From Flagellimonas amphidinii (GTDB taxonomy: Bacteria; Bacteroidota; Bacteroidia; Flavobacteriales; Flavobacteriaceae), in contig NZ_JABFNN010000023.1 in assembly GCF_013090115.1 (NCBI RefSeq), positions 1 to 64,000 of the forward strand: a DNA stretch of 64,000 bases. The letters run 5' to 3'. The notes under the pieces are model-generated. The model was not told where the DNA came from. It searched no databases and saw only the letters and a program-made list of their open reading frames with translations. Below are positions 25,246 to 34,747 of the stretch, piece by piece (the first letter of the stretch is position 1; each line of letters opens with the position of its first letter). The position numbers were made by a program, and so were the translations under genes.

Positions 25246-26394
25246 TCAGCTTTCGGCAAACTCCTTGAGTACCTGAATGGTGTAATCCAGCTCTTCTTTG
25301 TTATTGTACTTAGAAAATGAAAACCGCAATGAAGGTTTTTCCAATTCTTCCGTTGGCAGGATTTCTGTTAGCACATGTGAACCCAAATTACTTCCAGACT
25401 GGCATGCACTTCCTTTGGAACAGGCAATTCCCTTCATATCCAAATGAAACAACAACATTAGCCCCTTCTGTTTATCAAAAGGCAATCTGACATTGGCCAA
25501 AGTATACGTACTTTTTTCAAGGTCACCAGAAAAACCATTAAACGCAACATCGGGTATTTCCTGTTGTATTCTCTCAACAAAATACTGCTTCAGGCCTTTA
25601 ACAAACACGGTCTCCTCTTCTAAATTTTCATAAGCCTTAACAAAAGCTTCTTCCAAACCAACAATATTATGGAACGGTTCGGTGCCAGCTCTAAAACCAC
25701 GTTCTTGGGAACCCCCAAAAATGAAGGGTTTTAATCCAGAATTCTTTCTAATGAATGCAAACCCAATCCCTTTAGGACCGTGAAACTTATGGGCGGCAGC
25801 TGTCATGAAATCAATAGATACAGATTGAACATCCCAAGGGTAATGCCCAACAGACTGTACCGTATCTGAATGAAAAAGTGCAGCATTTTCCTCACATAGC
25901 TTTCCAATAGCATCAATATCCAGAATATTTCCAATTTCGTTATTGACGTGCATCAAACTGACCAATTTTTTGGAATCGTCTTGCTTTAGTAGTGTTTCCA
26001 AATGCTCCAACAACGGATTTCCATGTGAATCCAAATCAACAAACTGAAGTGAAATACCATACTCTTTTTCCAACTCTTCAGCAGTGTGAAGCACGGCATG
26101 GTGTTCAATTTTAGAGGTTATGATGGTCTTTACTCCAAGGTCACGGACAGCACAACGCAAAATCATATTGTCTGCCTCGGTCCCCCCAGAAGTAAAAATA
26201 ATTTCTGAAGGTTGGGCATTCAAGGTTTTGGCAATTGTCTTTCTTGCTTTTTCGACAGCTGTTTTGGCCGATCTACCAAAACTGTGCGTTGAGGAGGGGT
26301 TTCCGTAAAATTCGACCAACGCCTCTTGCATTTTCGAAATCACCTCATCCCTTACCTGCGTTGTTGCCGCATTATCCAGATATACTTTTTGCAT
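25246..26394 (-). CDS. Cysteine desulfurase family protein (NifS/IscS type)
   Basis: 382-residue class V PLP enzyme that takes sulfur from cysteine for Fe-S clusters or thiolation. Visible: YLDNAATTQV at the N-terminus, SGGTEADNM, the PLP lysine in AAHKFHGPKG, and the persulfide cysteine in SKGSACQSGS near residue 328. No scaffold (IscU/SufU) is adjacent. The 3' end meets the previous gene with two bases between. Confidence 0.9.
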   Translation of the reverse strand: MQKVYLDNAATTQVRDEVISKMQEALVEFYGNPSSTHSFGRSAKTAVEKARKTIAKTLNAQPSEIIFTSGGTEADNMILRCAVRDLGVKTIITSKIEHHAVLHTAEELEKEYGISLQFVDLDSHGNPLLEHLETLLKQDDSKKLVSLMHVNNEIGNILDIDAIGKLCEENAALFHSDTVQSVGHYPWDVQSVSIDFMTAAAHKFHGPKGIGFAFIRKNSGLKPFIFGGSQERGFRAGTEPFHNIVGLEEAFVKAYENLEEETVFVKGLKQYFVERIQQEIPDVAFNGFSGDLEKSTYTLANVRLPFDKQKGLMLLFHLDMKGIACSKGSACQSGSNLGSHVLTEILPTEELEKPSLRFSFSKYNNKEELDYTIQVLKEFAES

Positions 26395-26503
26395 GATTCA
26401 GCTATCATTTCAACGGGGTAAAAATAGGCCAAATAAAGTTAATTTCTTTTAAAGTATTGAATGGAGTTGGGGTATTAAAATGGAATTCCTTTAAATTTGA
26501 GGC

Positions 26504-27022
26504 ATGAGAAAATTTTTCTTTCCAAGCCTATTGGCATTGATGCTTTCTTCGTGCAGTGATGGCGACCTTCAAATAGAGACCATAGATTTTGACAGTGTTT
26601 CAATCGAGTATTGTGATGACCCTGTGGCCAATTCGGCCAATATACTTTTCAAAATCAATGAGGACGAGGCTTTGATCATGAATCTTCAAAGTGGCACATT
26701 AAATAAGGGCACCATTGGTGAAACGGTAACCACTGAAAGTACAGTCCCAGGGCAAACACAAATCACTTACAGGATTTTTTCCGAAGATGTGAGCGACAAT
26801 TATTTTTGTGATGATATTCCACCTGTCACCCCTACGGTCGTTGACGAAATTGAAGCTGAAGACGGGCTAGTAATTATTGAAACTACCATGGATGCTGATA
26901 CTACCAATTTTGTCCACACCATCAGTTTGAGCGGCATTTCTTTTGTTACAGAATCTGGAGATCGCATTACCAATTTGACCATAAATGAGTTTGGTGAGGT
27001 TACTACAGTGATTTCCAACTAG
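26504..27022 (+). CDS. Hypothetical lipoprotein
   Basis: 172 residues with a signal ending in the lipobox LSSC (Cys17), then a beta-rich acidic domain with ANILFKINEDEALIMNLQ and repeated short strands. No known family recognised. A TANNTTTG match (26492-26499) lies just before the ATG, so any transcript leader would be extremely short. Its stop overlaps the convergent Smr gene by four bases. Confidence 0.65.
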   Translation: MRKFFFPSLLALMLSSCSDGDLQIETIDFDSVSIEYCDDPVANSANILFKINEDEALIMNLQSGTLNKGTIGETVTTESTVPGQTQITYRIFSEDVSDNYFCDDIPPVTPTVVDEIEAEDGLVIIETTMDADTTNFVHTISLSGISFVTESGDRITNLTINEFGEVTTVISN

Positions 27023-27567
27023 GAATTCTGAAAAATATAGACCTCTGTTGCCCCCAAACCATATTTTTGATAATCGGCATCATAGTATTTCAAATTGTCA
27101 TATTTCTTCAACAAGTATTGAAGTTCCTCTTTGAGAATACCTTCTCCCACTCCATGGATGAAAACCACTTTTTGAATACGTTTTGAAATTGCAAAATCCA
27201 ATTGTCTTTTAGCTGTATCCAACTGTAAGTTGAGCATGTCAAAATTGCTTAGACCTCTGGTGGATTTTACCAATTGATGAATATGAAGATCCACCTCCAT
27301 TTTGGGCACATTACGTTGTTTTGGCTTAACCTTTTGATTACTCCTTTTCTTGGGGATTTGTTTTTCTCCTTTTATTTGTGCCACCTCATAATTTGATACT
27401 TTGATATCATTTTCCACCTTCACCAATTCACCAAAAGAGTATGTTATGGGGAAACCATCATCAGTAACAAGGGTGACCTTATCCCCCACAATAGTTTCAA
27501 CTCTGCCAGATATAGTATCATCCAAAACCTCTACCCTATCTCCTATTTTAAGGTTATGACCGTTCAT
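27019..27567 (-). CDS. Smr domain protein (MutS2-like C-terminal nuclease)
   Basis: 182 residues. N-terminal SH3-like/KOW segment (KIGDRVEVLDDTISGRVETI) followed by a basic linker, then a Smr domain with VDLHIHQL, FIHGVGEGIL (the HGxG motif) and a closing GLGATEVYI. Smr domains cut or bind branched DNA or RNA. In flavobacteria this DUF2027/Smr protein is separate from MutS2. The start at 27567 is the only good one. Confidence 0.85.
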   Translation of the reverse strand: MNGHNLKIGDRVEVLDDTISGRVETIVGDKVTLVTDDGFPITYSFGELVKVENDIKVSNYEVAQIKGEKQIPKKRSNQKVKPKQRNVPKMEVDLHIHQLVKSTRGLSNFDMLNLQLDTAKRQLDFAISKRIQKVVFIHGVGEGILKEELQYLLKKYDNLKYYDADYQKYGLGATEVYIFQNS

Positions 27568-27637
27568 TTCCTATTCAAAAAAATCATGAAAATTAGCATC
27601 AATCGCAAAAATAATAGTATTTTTCTTCGCAGTTACA

Positions 27638-27961
27638 GTGACCATGCAACTACAGCCAACCATTTATTTACTAAACGCAGATAGATACATGTTGCCATGC
27701 CTCAACAAGAAATTGTTTGGGCTGGATTGCCCTGGTTGTGGTATGCAAAGAGCGATACATTTGCTTCTTCACGGAGAATTTATGGCTGCATTCAAAATGT
27801 ATCCCGCCATTTATCCAATTTTAATGCTATTGCTTTTTTTGGTGTCCAATCTTTTTGTGAAGTTCAAGTATGCGCATTATATAAAAGTAACACTGATATT
27901 ATTGGTTACGGCTACAATTATTGTGAGTTACATTCTAAAAATGAATAATCTTTTTAACTAA
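27638..27961 (+). CDS. DUF2752 membrane protein, copy 1
   Basis: 107 residues. The DUF2752 signature GLDCPGCGMQRAIHLLLHG (CPxCGxxR with following His) is complete, then two hydrophobic helices. The cysteine pair and histidine might bind metal at the membrane surface; the function is unknown. First of four small membrane-protein genes running to 28990. Confidence 0.8.
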   Translation: MTMQLQPTIYLLNADRYMLPCLNKKLFGLDCPGCGMQRAIHLLLHGEFMAAFKMYPAIYPILMLLLFLVSNLFVKFKYAHYIKVTLILLVTATIIVSYILKMNNLFN

Positions 27962-27971
27962 TACTTAAATC

Positions 27972-28301
27972 ATGGAACAACAAAAACTCCCAAATGCAAC
28001 ATTAATCTTAGTTTTTGGTATCGTATCAGCGGTTTTGGGCTGCTGCTATGGATTCGGGGGATTATTTGGCCTTATAGCCTTGTTTCTTTCATCCAAAGCC
28101 AAGAAACAATACAAAGAGAATCCTGAAGAATATTCAGATTATGGCAACGTTAAAATAGGTGTAATCTTATCAATAATAGGAATCATACTTGCAGTTATTT
28201 TTTGGGGGATTATGATTTGGGCAATAAGTACTTTCGGATTGGAAACTTTGCAAGATGAAGAAAGGTTAAGAGAAGCAATCGAGGAATGGAATAATCAATA
28301 A
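27972..28301 (+). CDS. CCC-type small membrane protein
   Basis: 109 residues with two transmembrane helices joined by a charged cytoplasmic loop (SSKAKKQYKENPEEY) and an acidic C-terminus. The first helix contains GCCYGFG. This is the layout of DUF4190/CCC-motif proteins found next to CD225 and DUF2752 proteins in Bacteroidota. It begins 10 bases after the first DUF2752 gene. Confidence 0.65.
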   Translation: MEQQKLPNATLILVFGIVSAVLGCCYGFGGLFGLIALFLSSKAKKQYKENPEEYSDYGNVKIGVILSIIGIILAVIFWGIMIWAISTFGLETLQDEERLREAIEEWNNQ

Positions 28302-28323
28302 TCTTAAATATTATATTTAACCA

Positions 28324-28608
28324 ATGGAAAACAACCAAAACATGCCACCTAAACCAAACAATTATATGGTTGTGGCAATTTTAAGTACCATATTCTGCTG
28401 TATAGCAACAGGAATTGCGAGTATTATCTATGCCTCCAAAGTGAATGAACATTATGCTCGCGGAGAATATGAAATGGCAGAAAAAGCATCTAAAAATGCA
28501 AAATTGTGGGCTTTTATCGGAATTGGAATATCTGCAGTGTTTATAATCATCTATATTGCTATATTCGGATTTGCCTTTTTAGGAGCAATGGCCAACAATG
28601 GTTATTAA
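28324..28608 (+). CDS. CD225/dispanin-like membrane protein
   Basis: 94 residues. MVVAILSTIFCCIATGIASI, then YASKVNEHYARGEYEMAEKAS and a second helix reproduce the CD225 (dispanin) pattern: an amphipathic cysteine-containing helix, a conserved charged loop and a transmembrane helix. The eukaryotic relatives are the IFITM proteins. Bacterial function is unknown. The end overlaps the next gene by 11 bases. Confidence 0.72.
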   Translation: MENNQNMPPKPNNYMVVAILSTIFCCIATGIASIIYASKVNEHYARGEYEMAEKASKNAKLWAFIGIGISAVFIIIYIAIFGFAFLGAMANNGY

Positions 28609-28990
28609 GAAATTATATGTCATTATAGGTTTGGGAGTGTTGTCAATTTTGGCAATACTCCTTTACTTTTTGTTCAATCCAGAAAGTGGCCTTTTGTTTC
28701 CAAAATGCCCTGTCCATAAATATATGGGCATCCATTGTTCAGGTTGCGGAACCCAAAGGGCAATCCACGATTTGTTACATCTAAGAATCGGAGAGGCCAT
28801 TAGCCATAATGCATTGCTCTTACCAGCAGCTCTTGTCCTTCTTCAACATGCTCTGGTGAAATTAAAATGGATAAAAGGTCCTAGCCTTATAAGTTATAGG
28901 TATGCTCCCCTAGTTCTTTTGGGAATTGTGATTCTCTTTATGGTTTTAAGGAATCTTCCTATTTATCCTTTCATCTATTTGTCACCTTAA
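28598..28990 (+). CDS. DUF2752 membrane protein, copy 2
   Basis: 130 residues, longer than copy 1. An N-terminal helix, then CPVHKYMGIHCSGCGTQRAI (CSxCGxQRA with an additional CPxH before it) and further hydrophobic helices. Overlaps the CD225 gene by 11 bases, so the four genes form one operon. Convergent with recQ with a four-base overlap. Confidence 0.78.
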   Translation: MVIKKLYVIIGLGVLSILAILLYFLFNPESGLLFPKCPVHKYMGIHCSGCGTQRAIHDLLHLRIGEAISHNALLLPAALVLLQHALVKLKWIKGPSLISYRYAPLVLLGIVILFMVLRNLPIYPFIYLSP

Positions 28991-31203
28991 TTAGCGACCT
29001 CGCTGATGAATTTTAATCGGTATAGTCTAAGTTCCTCGTCTTCGTAATCCCCTTCAAACTCTTCTACTGCCTCAGAAATGGAATCTGAGTCGGCTTCCAG
29101 AAAATAATCATGGATTTCCTCTTGTTGGTCTTCATCTAGAATTTCATCAATCCAATACCCAATATTGAGTTTGGTTCCACTGAAAACAATTTGCTCCATC
29201 TCCTTTATTAAATCTTGCAGTTCCAATCCCTTTGCCGAGGCAATGTCATCCAAAGGCAGTTTTCTATCCACACTCTGAATCACATAAAGCTTCAATCCAG
29301 AGTTGGCCCCAGTACTTTTTACGACAAGGTCATCTGGACGTATCACATCATTTTCATCAACATACTTGGCAATGAACTGCACAAAAGGCTTACCATATTT
29401 CTTAGCCTTTCCCTCACCCACTCCCTGGATATTGACCAATTCTTCCATGGTGATAGGATACTTTAAGGACATATCTTCTAAAGATGGATCTTGGAATACA
29501 ACAAAAGGAGGAACACCTATTTTTGTTGCTTCTTTTTTACGAAGATCTTTTAGCAGTTTCAATAAGTTCTGATCTGCAGCTCCTCCACCCGATTTACCGG
29601 CAGTAATTATAGCTTGGTTATTTTCTTCAGTATAAGTATGGTCCTTTGTCATTAAAAATGATTCCGGTTTTTCCAAAAACTGCTTACCCCCGTCCAATAA
29701 GCTGAGTATTCCATACCGTTCTATTTCTTTCTTCAATAATCCAGCCACCAAGACCTGCCTTACCAAAGCCATCCAATATGCTTCGTCCTTTTCGGAACCA
29801 ATTCCAAAGAATTCCTTTTCATCGGTCTTATGAGAGGTAATCATGGCATTGGTCTTTCCCACTAGAATTTTAACAATCTCTTTGGTTTTGAATTTTTCTT
29901 TGGTATCCCGGACTACTGTCAGCAATTTTACCACCTCATTTTTAGCTTCCTCTTTGGGCTTTGGATTCCTTGCATTATCATCCATATCGGCTCCCTCTCC
30001 ATTGACCGCATCAAAGTCTTCTCCAAAATAGTGGAGAATGAACTTTCGTCTGGACATAGAAGTTTCTGCATAGGCCACTATCTCTTGTAGGAGGGCATTT
30101 CCTATTTCTTGTTCGGCCACTGGTTTTCCGGACATAAATTTCTCCAATTTTTCCACGTCTTTGTATGCATAAAAGGCCAAACAATGCCCTTCCCCGCCAT
30201 CACGCCCTGCACGACCAGTTTCCTGATAATAACTTTCAATACTCTTGGGAATATCATGATGGATGACAAAACGGACATCGGGTTTATCTATACCCATCCC
30301 GAAGGCAATGGTAGCCACAACAACATCCACATCTTCCATCAAGAACATATCTTGATATTTGGATCGGGTCTTGGCATCAAAACCAGCATGATAAGGCACT
30401 GCACTTATACCATTTACTTGAAGTACCTGGGCCAATTCTTCCACCCGCTTGCGGCTCAAACAGTAAATAATACCAGATTTACCTTGATTTTGCTTAACGA
30501 AGCGAATAATATCCGCATCCACATTTTGAGTTTTTGGACGTACCTCGTAAAACAAATTGGGTCTGTTAAAGGATGCTTTGAAAACTTTCGCATCCGTCAT
30601 GCCCAAATTCTTTATAATATCTTCCTGAACTTTTACCGTAGCAGTAGCTGTAAGGCCAATTATGGGAATATTATCACCCAAACGAGCTATAATTCCTTTA
30701 AGGTTTCGATATTCGGGTCTAAAATCATGCCCCCACTCCGATATGCAATGGGCTTCATCCACAGCAACAAATGAAAGTGGAACACTTCGTAAGAACTCAA
30801 TGTTTTCATCTTTGGTCAAACTTTCAGGTGCCACATATAAAAGTTTGGTATTGCCATTGACCATATCTTCTTTAACTTGCTTGACTTCTGTCTTAGTCAA
30901 TGAAGAGTTGAGCACATGTGCTATTCCATTTTGTTCAGATATGCCCCGAATGGCATCAACTTGGTTTTTCATTAACGCAATCAGTGGAGAAACCACAATG
31001 GCAGTTCCTTCCTTCATGATAGCTGGTAGTTGATAACAAAGTGATTTTCCACCACCAGTAGGCATTATTACAAAAGTATCTTTATTACTAAGAATGTTCT
31101 GTATGACCTTTTCCTGTAATCCTTTAAATTTTGAAAAACCAAAATGTTTTTTAAGTGAGGAGTGCAAATCGGTATTCGTAAGACCCATTTCCGTATTTTT
31201 CAA
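28987..31203 (-). CDS. recQ: ATP-dependent DNA helicase RecQ, without zinc cysteines
   Basis: 738 residues. Helicase motifs in order: GGGKSLCYQLP (Walker A), VDEAHCISEWGHDFRP (DEAH and aromatic loop), GLTATA, IAFGMGIDKPDV and QETGRAGRDG. An HRDC-type segment follows near 600-690. The zinc region, usually with four Cys, reads SRRKFILHYFGEDFDAVNGEG and then ADMDDNARNPK here and has no cysteine. An alternative start is the Met at 31188. RecQ unwinds forks and recombination intermediates. Confidence 0.9.
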   Translation of the reverse strand: MKNTEMGLTNTDLHSSLKKHFGFSKFKGLQEKVIQNILSNKDTFVIMPTGGGKSLCYQLPAIMKEGTAIVVSPLIALMKNQVDAIRGISEQNGIAHVLNSSLTKTEVKQVKEDMVNGNTKLLYVAPESLTKDENIEFLRSVPLSFVAVDEAHCISEWGHDFRPEYRNLKGIIARLGDNIPIIGLTATATVKVQEDIIKNLGMTDAKVFKASFNRPNLFYEVRPKTQNVDADIIRFVKQNQGKSGIIYCLSRKRVEELAQVLQVNGISAVPYHAGFDAKTRSKYQDMFLMEDVDVVVATIAFGMGIDKPDVRFVIHHDIPKSIESYYQETGRAGRDGGEGHCLAFYAYKDVEKLEKFMSGKPVAEQEIGNALLQEIVAYAETSMSRRKFILHYFGEDFDAVNGEGADMDDNARNPKPKEEAKNEVVKLLTVVRDTKEKFKTKEIVKILVGKTNAMITSHKTDEKEFFGIGSEKDEAYWMALVRQVLVAGLLKKEIERYGILSLLDGGKQFLEKPESFLMTKDHTYTEENNQAIITAGKSGGGAADQNLLKLLKDLRKKEATKIGVPPFVVFQDPSLEDMSLKYPITMEELVNIQGVGEGKAKKYGKPFVQFIAKYVDENDVIRPDDLVVKSTGANSGLKLYVIQSVDRKLPLDDIASAKGLELQDLIKEMEQIVFSGTKLNIGYWIDEILDEDQQEEIHDYFLEADSDSISEAVEEFEGDYEDEELRLYRLKFISEVAN

Positions 31204-31308
31204 TTTAGTTCAACCTTAATTAAGGTTGTAGAAGTTCCAATTTTGAGTATCGATTTCAAACTAGAAGTATTCTATCTTTAGTTAATGGTTAGTAAAAGAT
31301 AGTTTGAT

Positions 31309-31316
31309 TAGTTTTG
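31309..31316 (+). promoter_or_regulatory. Candidate -7 box for kdsD-tatC
   Basis: TAGTTTTG matches TANNTTTG, 46 bases before the TTG at 31362, in the 158-base spacer between divergent recQ and kdsD. A -33 element is not convincing. Confidence 0.35.
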
Positions 31317-31361
31317 TAATCTTAAATATAAGACATTCTTTAGGAATACAATCTACATAAT

Positions 31362-32339
31362 TTGTTAATTACCTTGAGCGACATTCAGTCAATTCTATCC
31401 ATAGCCAAAAGAACCCTTGAAACCGAGAGCAAGGCGATACATGATTTAATCCATCAATTGGATGATCAATTTGCCCTTGCCGTACAATATATTTTAGAAT
31501 CCAAGGGTAGGGTTGTGGTTTCTGGAGTAGGGAAAAGCGCCATTGTTGCTTCGAAAATTGTAGCTACTCTCAATTCAACAGGTACAGCGGCCACATTTAT
31601 GCATGCTGCAGATGCAATCCATGGTGATTTGGGCACCATACAAGAAGACGATGTAGTGGTCTGTCTTTCCAAAAGCGGAAATACTCCAGAAATAAAAGCT
31701 TTGCTTCCTTTAATAAAGATTGGTAAAAATAAATTGATTGGTATTACCGGTAATATGGATTCTATTTTAGCCAAACAAGCAGATTTTGTTTTGAATACAT
31801 ATGTAAAAAAAGAAGCCTGTCCCAATAACCTTGCGCCAACCACAAGCACGTCGGCCCAAATGGCAATGGGCGATGCCCTAGCTATTAGTTTATTGGAATT
31901 GAGAGGCTTCAGTAGTTCTGATTTTGCCAAGTTTCACCCCGGAGGTTCTTTAGGGAAAAAACTGTACTTGCGAGTAGCCGATATTGTAGTGAACAATCAA
32001 AAACCAGAGGTCGACATCAATTCTAGCGTAAAGGAAGTAATCGTGGAGATTTCCAAAAAAATGCTTGGTGTTACCGCGGTACTGGAAAATGATAAGGTAG
32101 TAGGTGTTGTAACTGATGGTGATATTCGTAGAATGCTCAGCAACCATGACAATATAAGTGGATTAACCGCCAAAGATATTATGACATCAAATCCAAAATC
32201 AGTACCTATAGAAACCCTTGCCGTAAAGGCTTTGGAGTTGCTCCAAGAAAAGGGAATCACTCAACTTTTGGCTTTTGACAATGATCAGTATGTTGGGGTG
32301 GTCCACATCCATAACCTTATTAATGAAGGAATTCTATAA
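31362..32339 (+). CDS. kdsD: Arabinose-5-phosphate isomerase (KpsF/GutQ family)
   Basis: 325 residues. SIS domain (SGVGKSAIVASKIVATLNSTG, LSKSGNTPEIKALLP) followed by two CBS domains (from 205). It makes arabinose 5-phosphate, the first step toward Kdo for lipopolysaccharide. No ATG is in a usable place: the start is TTG at 31362 or TTG at 31374. The stop overlaps the tatC ATG (TAATGG), so translation is coupled. Confidence 0.88.
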   Translation: MLITLSDIQSILSIAKRTLETESKAIHDLIHQLDDQFALAVQYILESKGRVVVSGVGKSAIVASKIVATLNSTGTAATFMHAADAIHGDLGTIQEDDVVVCLSKSGNTPEIKALLPLIKIGKNKLIGITGNMDSILAKQADFVLNTYVKKEACPNNLAPTTSTSAQMAMGDALAISLLELRGFSSSDFAKFHPGGSLGKKLYLRVADIVVNNQKPEVDINSSVKEVIVEISKKMLGVTAVLENDKVVGVVTDGDIRRMLSNHDNISGLTAKDIMTSNPKSVPIETLAVKALELLQEKGITQLLAFDNDQYVGVVHIHNLINEGIL

Positions 32340-33172
32340 TGGCAAAAACCGAGAGTAAGAACCCCAACGAAATGTCCTTTTTGGACCATTTGGAAGAATT
32401 GAGATGGCATTTGATTCGATCAGTTGTAGCTATCTTAATAATTGCCTGTGGAGCTTTTCTAATGAAGTCTTTTATTTTTGACACGGTTATTTTCGGCCCA
32501 AAAAGAATGGACTTCCCAACCTATCGTTTTTTCTGTAATATTGCTACTTTCTTTGATATTACATCTGAATTTTGTGCCGATTCATTCCCTTTTACCATAC
32601 AAAATCGAACCATGGCAGGTCTATTTTCGGCCCACATTTGGACTTCTATTTGGGCTGGAATCATCATCGGTTTTCCATACATTTTATGGGAGTTATGGAG
32701 GTTTGTAAGTCCAGGATTGCACGATAATGAAAGAAAACACTCCAGAGGATTCATTTTAACAGCCTCTGCATTATTTTTCCTGGGTGTTCTTTTCGGGTAT
32801 TATGTTGTAGCCCCTCTATCCATCAATTTTCTGGGCACCTATACCATAAGTAAAGAAGTTACAAGTGAAATAGACCTAAGTAATTTTATAGCAACCGTAA
32901 GAGCGTCTGTTCTTGCTTGTGGAGTATTGTTTGAACTACCAATAATCATTTATTTCTTGACTAAAATAGGATTGGTTACCCCAGAAATATTAAGAAAATA
33001 TAGAAAGATAGCCTTGGTAATCGTTCTGATTCTATCAGCCATTATCACTCCCCCCGATGTCACAAGCCAAATCGTTGTTGCAATACCTGTTCTTATTTTG
33101 TATCAGGTCAGTATCTACATTTCTAAATTGGTTGTAAAAAGAGAAGCTAAAAAAGAGAAAGCAAATGCCTAA
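32339..33172 (+). CDS. tatC: Sec-independent protein translocase TatC
   Basis: 277 residues, six transmembrane helices. Starts with the conserved SFLDHLEELRWHLIRS; the glutamate in FPYILWELWRFVSPGL and the region SRGF are present. It has the long first periplasmic loop (about residues 45-95) that Bacteroidota TatC proteins show. It recognises twin-arginine signals. TatA is not in the window. Confidence 0.92.
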   Translation: MAKTESKNPNEMSFLDHLEELRWHLIRSVVAILIIACGAFLMKSFIFDTVIFGPKRMDFPTYRFFCNIATFFDITSEFCADSFPFTIQNRTMAGLFSAHIWTSIWAGIIIGFPYILWELWRFVSPGLHDNERKHSRGFILTASALFFLGVLFGYYVVAPLSINFLGTYTISKEVTSEIDLSNFIATVRASVLACGVLFELPIIIYFLTKIGLVTPEILRKYRKIALVIVLILSAIITPPDVTSQIVVAIPVLILYQVSIYISKLVVKREAKKEKANA

Positions 33173-33515
33173 TAAAGTCGAAGAGTTCAATGCTTATCGT
33201 TCTAAAATGAACGAAAAGTTGTTGGCAGAAAACAACAAACTGATCAAACGTATCTTCAACTTGGACACCAATGCCTACATGGAAGGCGCATTGGATGTGA
33301 AGACCAAAGAATTGTTGGGTTTGGTGGCATCTGCAGTACTGCGTTGCGATGATTGTGTAAAATATCACTTGGAACATTCCAAAATAGCCGGTGCTTCAAA
33401 AGAGGAGGTCATGGAAACCTTGGGCATTGCAACGCTTGTTGGTGGCACCATTGTAGTACCACATCTGCGAAAAGCCTATGAATATTGGGAGGCATTGGAA
33501 GAAAACGAAGCTTAA
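33165..33515 (+). CDS. AhpD-like carboxymuconolactone decarboxylase family protein
   Basis: 116-residue helical protein with the AhpD-type redox site CDDCVKYHL (CxxC-x3-H, residues 63-71). It may be an alkylhydroperoxidase or a thiol reductase; the true substrate is unknown. Overlaps tatC by eight bases and is followed by lptB. Confidence 0.82.
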   Translation: MPNKVEEFNAYRSKMNEKLLAENNKLIKRIFNLDTNAYMEGALDVKTKELLGLVASAVLRCDDCVKYHLEHSKIAGASKEEVMETLGIATLVGGTIVVPHLRKAYEYWEALEENEA

Positions 33516-33572
33516 AAAAATCCCAAAGACCGTGATTCGCAAACAGAATATGTTTAGTTTTGGCGAATTCTT

Positions 33573-34313
33573 ATGAAGCTACGCGCAGAAAATATCATGA
33601 AGGCCTATAGAGGCCGGAAAGTGGTAAAAGGTATTTCCCTAGAAGTCAACCAAGGGGAAATTGTTGGCCTTTTAGGTCCAAATGGTGCCGGGAAGACCAC
33701 TTCTTTTTATATGATTGTAGGTTTGATCAAGCCCAATGGCGGTCAAATATTTTTGGACGACATGGAAATCACTCATTTTCCCATGTACAAGAGAGCCCAA
33801 AACGGTATTGGTTATCTGGCCCAAGAAGCTTCTGTTTTTCGCAAGCTCAGTATTGAAGATAATATCTTAAGTGTACTTCAATTGACCAAATTGAGCAAGA
33901 AGGAGCAACACATGAAAATGGAGTCCTTGATTGATGAGTTTGGTTTAGGGCATATCCGAAAAAACCGTGGGGATTTGCTCTCAGGGGGCGAACGTAGGCG
34001 TACAGAAATAGCCAGAGCTTTGGCAACAGACCCCAAGTTTATTTTATTGGACGAACCCTTTGCTGGAGTTGACCCCGTTGCTGTAGAGGATATTCAGCGT
34101 ATTGTGGCACAATTGAAGAACAAGAACATTGGTATTCTAATCACAGATCATAATGTTCAAGAGACCTTGGCAATTACTGAGAGATCTTACTTAATGTTTG
34201 AAGGTGGTATTCTAAAAGCTGGAATTCCAGAAGAACTAGCAGTGGACGAAATGGTAAGAAAAGTTTACCTAGGTCAGAATTTTGAGCTTCGAAAAAAGAA
34301 ATTGGATTTTTAA
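33573..34313 (+). CDS. lptB: LPS export ABC transporter ATPase LptB
   Basis: 246 residues. Walker [14 protein letters not shown]-loop, the ABC signature [16 protein letters not shown] and Walker [14 protein letters not shown] are complete. The length and wording match LptB rather than other ABC ATPases. It extracts LPS from the inner membrane with LptFG; those genes are not in the window. The OstA-like protein at 8111 is another part of the same route. Confidence 0.92.
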   Translation: MKLRAENIMKAYRGRKVVKGISLEVNQGEIVGLLGPNGAGKTTSFYMIVGLIKPNGGQIFLDDMEITHFPMYKRAQNGIGYLAQEASVFRKLSIEDNILSVLQLTKLSKKEQHMKMESLIDEFGLGHIRKNRGDLLSGGERRRTEIARALATDPKFILLDEPFAGVDPVAVEDIQRIVAQLKNKNIGILITDHNVQETLAITERSYLMFEGGILKAGIPEELAVDEMVRKVYLGQNFELRKKKLDF

Positions 34314-34318
34314 GTCTC

Positions 34319-34747
34319 TTAAGTACTTTTCTTCAGTTTAATTTGAATTTCTGGGTTCACGTATTTGATATGTTCAATAAATTCTTTTTTGTTTTTAGGT
34401 GAAATAATCACACTATCAAACCGATTAAAAAAAATTTCCATCCGATCTAAAGATGCAGCGGGAGCACTTATAAGACTTTGGGTCTCCTTGATTTGGTTAA
34501 TGGAAGAAATTTCAATCTTCTTTTTATAAAAAGCGGCATAATTGATTAACAAATATTCGCCTTTAATTTCATAGGAAATGGAAAAAAACAAATAATATAC
34601 AAAAGTAAAGGTCACCAAGTGAATTATTGCTCCTATTGAATTCCAATCAATAGTCATATAATATAGGCCAACACCAAAAAAAAGAGAGATAAATCCTAAC
34701 AATCCCAGACTTATTTTTGATTTATACTTTTTATATTTCGGAATCAT
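34319..34747 (-). CDS. Membrane-anchored PH-domain-like protein
   Basis: 142 residues with two transmembrane helices at the N-terminus (LGLLGFISLFFGVGLYYM and AIIHLVTFTFVYYLFFS) and a soluble C-terminal beta domain in the bacterial PH style (ISSINQIKETQSLISAPAASL, then SVIISPKNKKEFIEHI). Its ATG overlaps the stop of the gene upstream by four bases. Function unknown. Confidence 0.65.
   Translation of the reverse strand: MIPKYKKYKSKISLGLLGFISLFFGVGLYYMTIDWNSIGAIIHLVTFTFVYYLFFSISYEIKGEYLLINYAAFYKKKIEISSINQIKETQSLISAPAASLDRMEIFFNRFDSVIISPKNKKEFIEHIKYVNPEIQIKLKKST

Noticed and set aside
30109-30774. 221-residue frame opposite recQ
   Set aside because: It lies entirely within recQ on the other strand and has no motif or start context; recQ itself is well supported.
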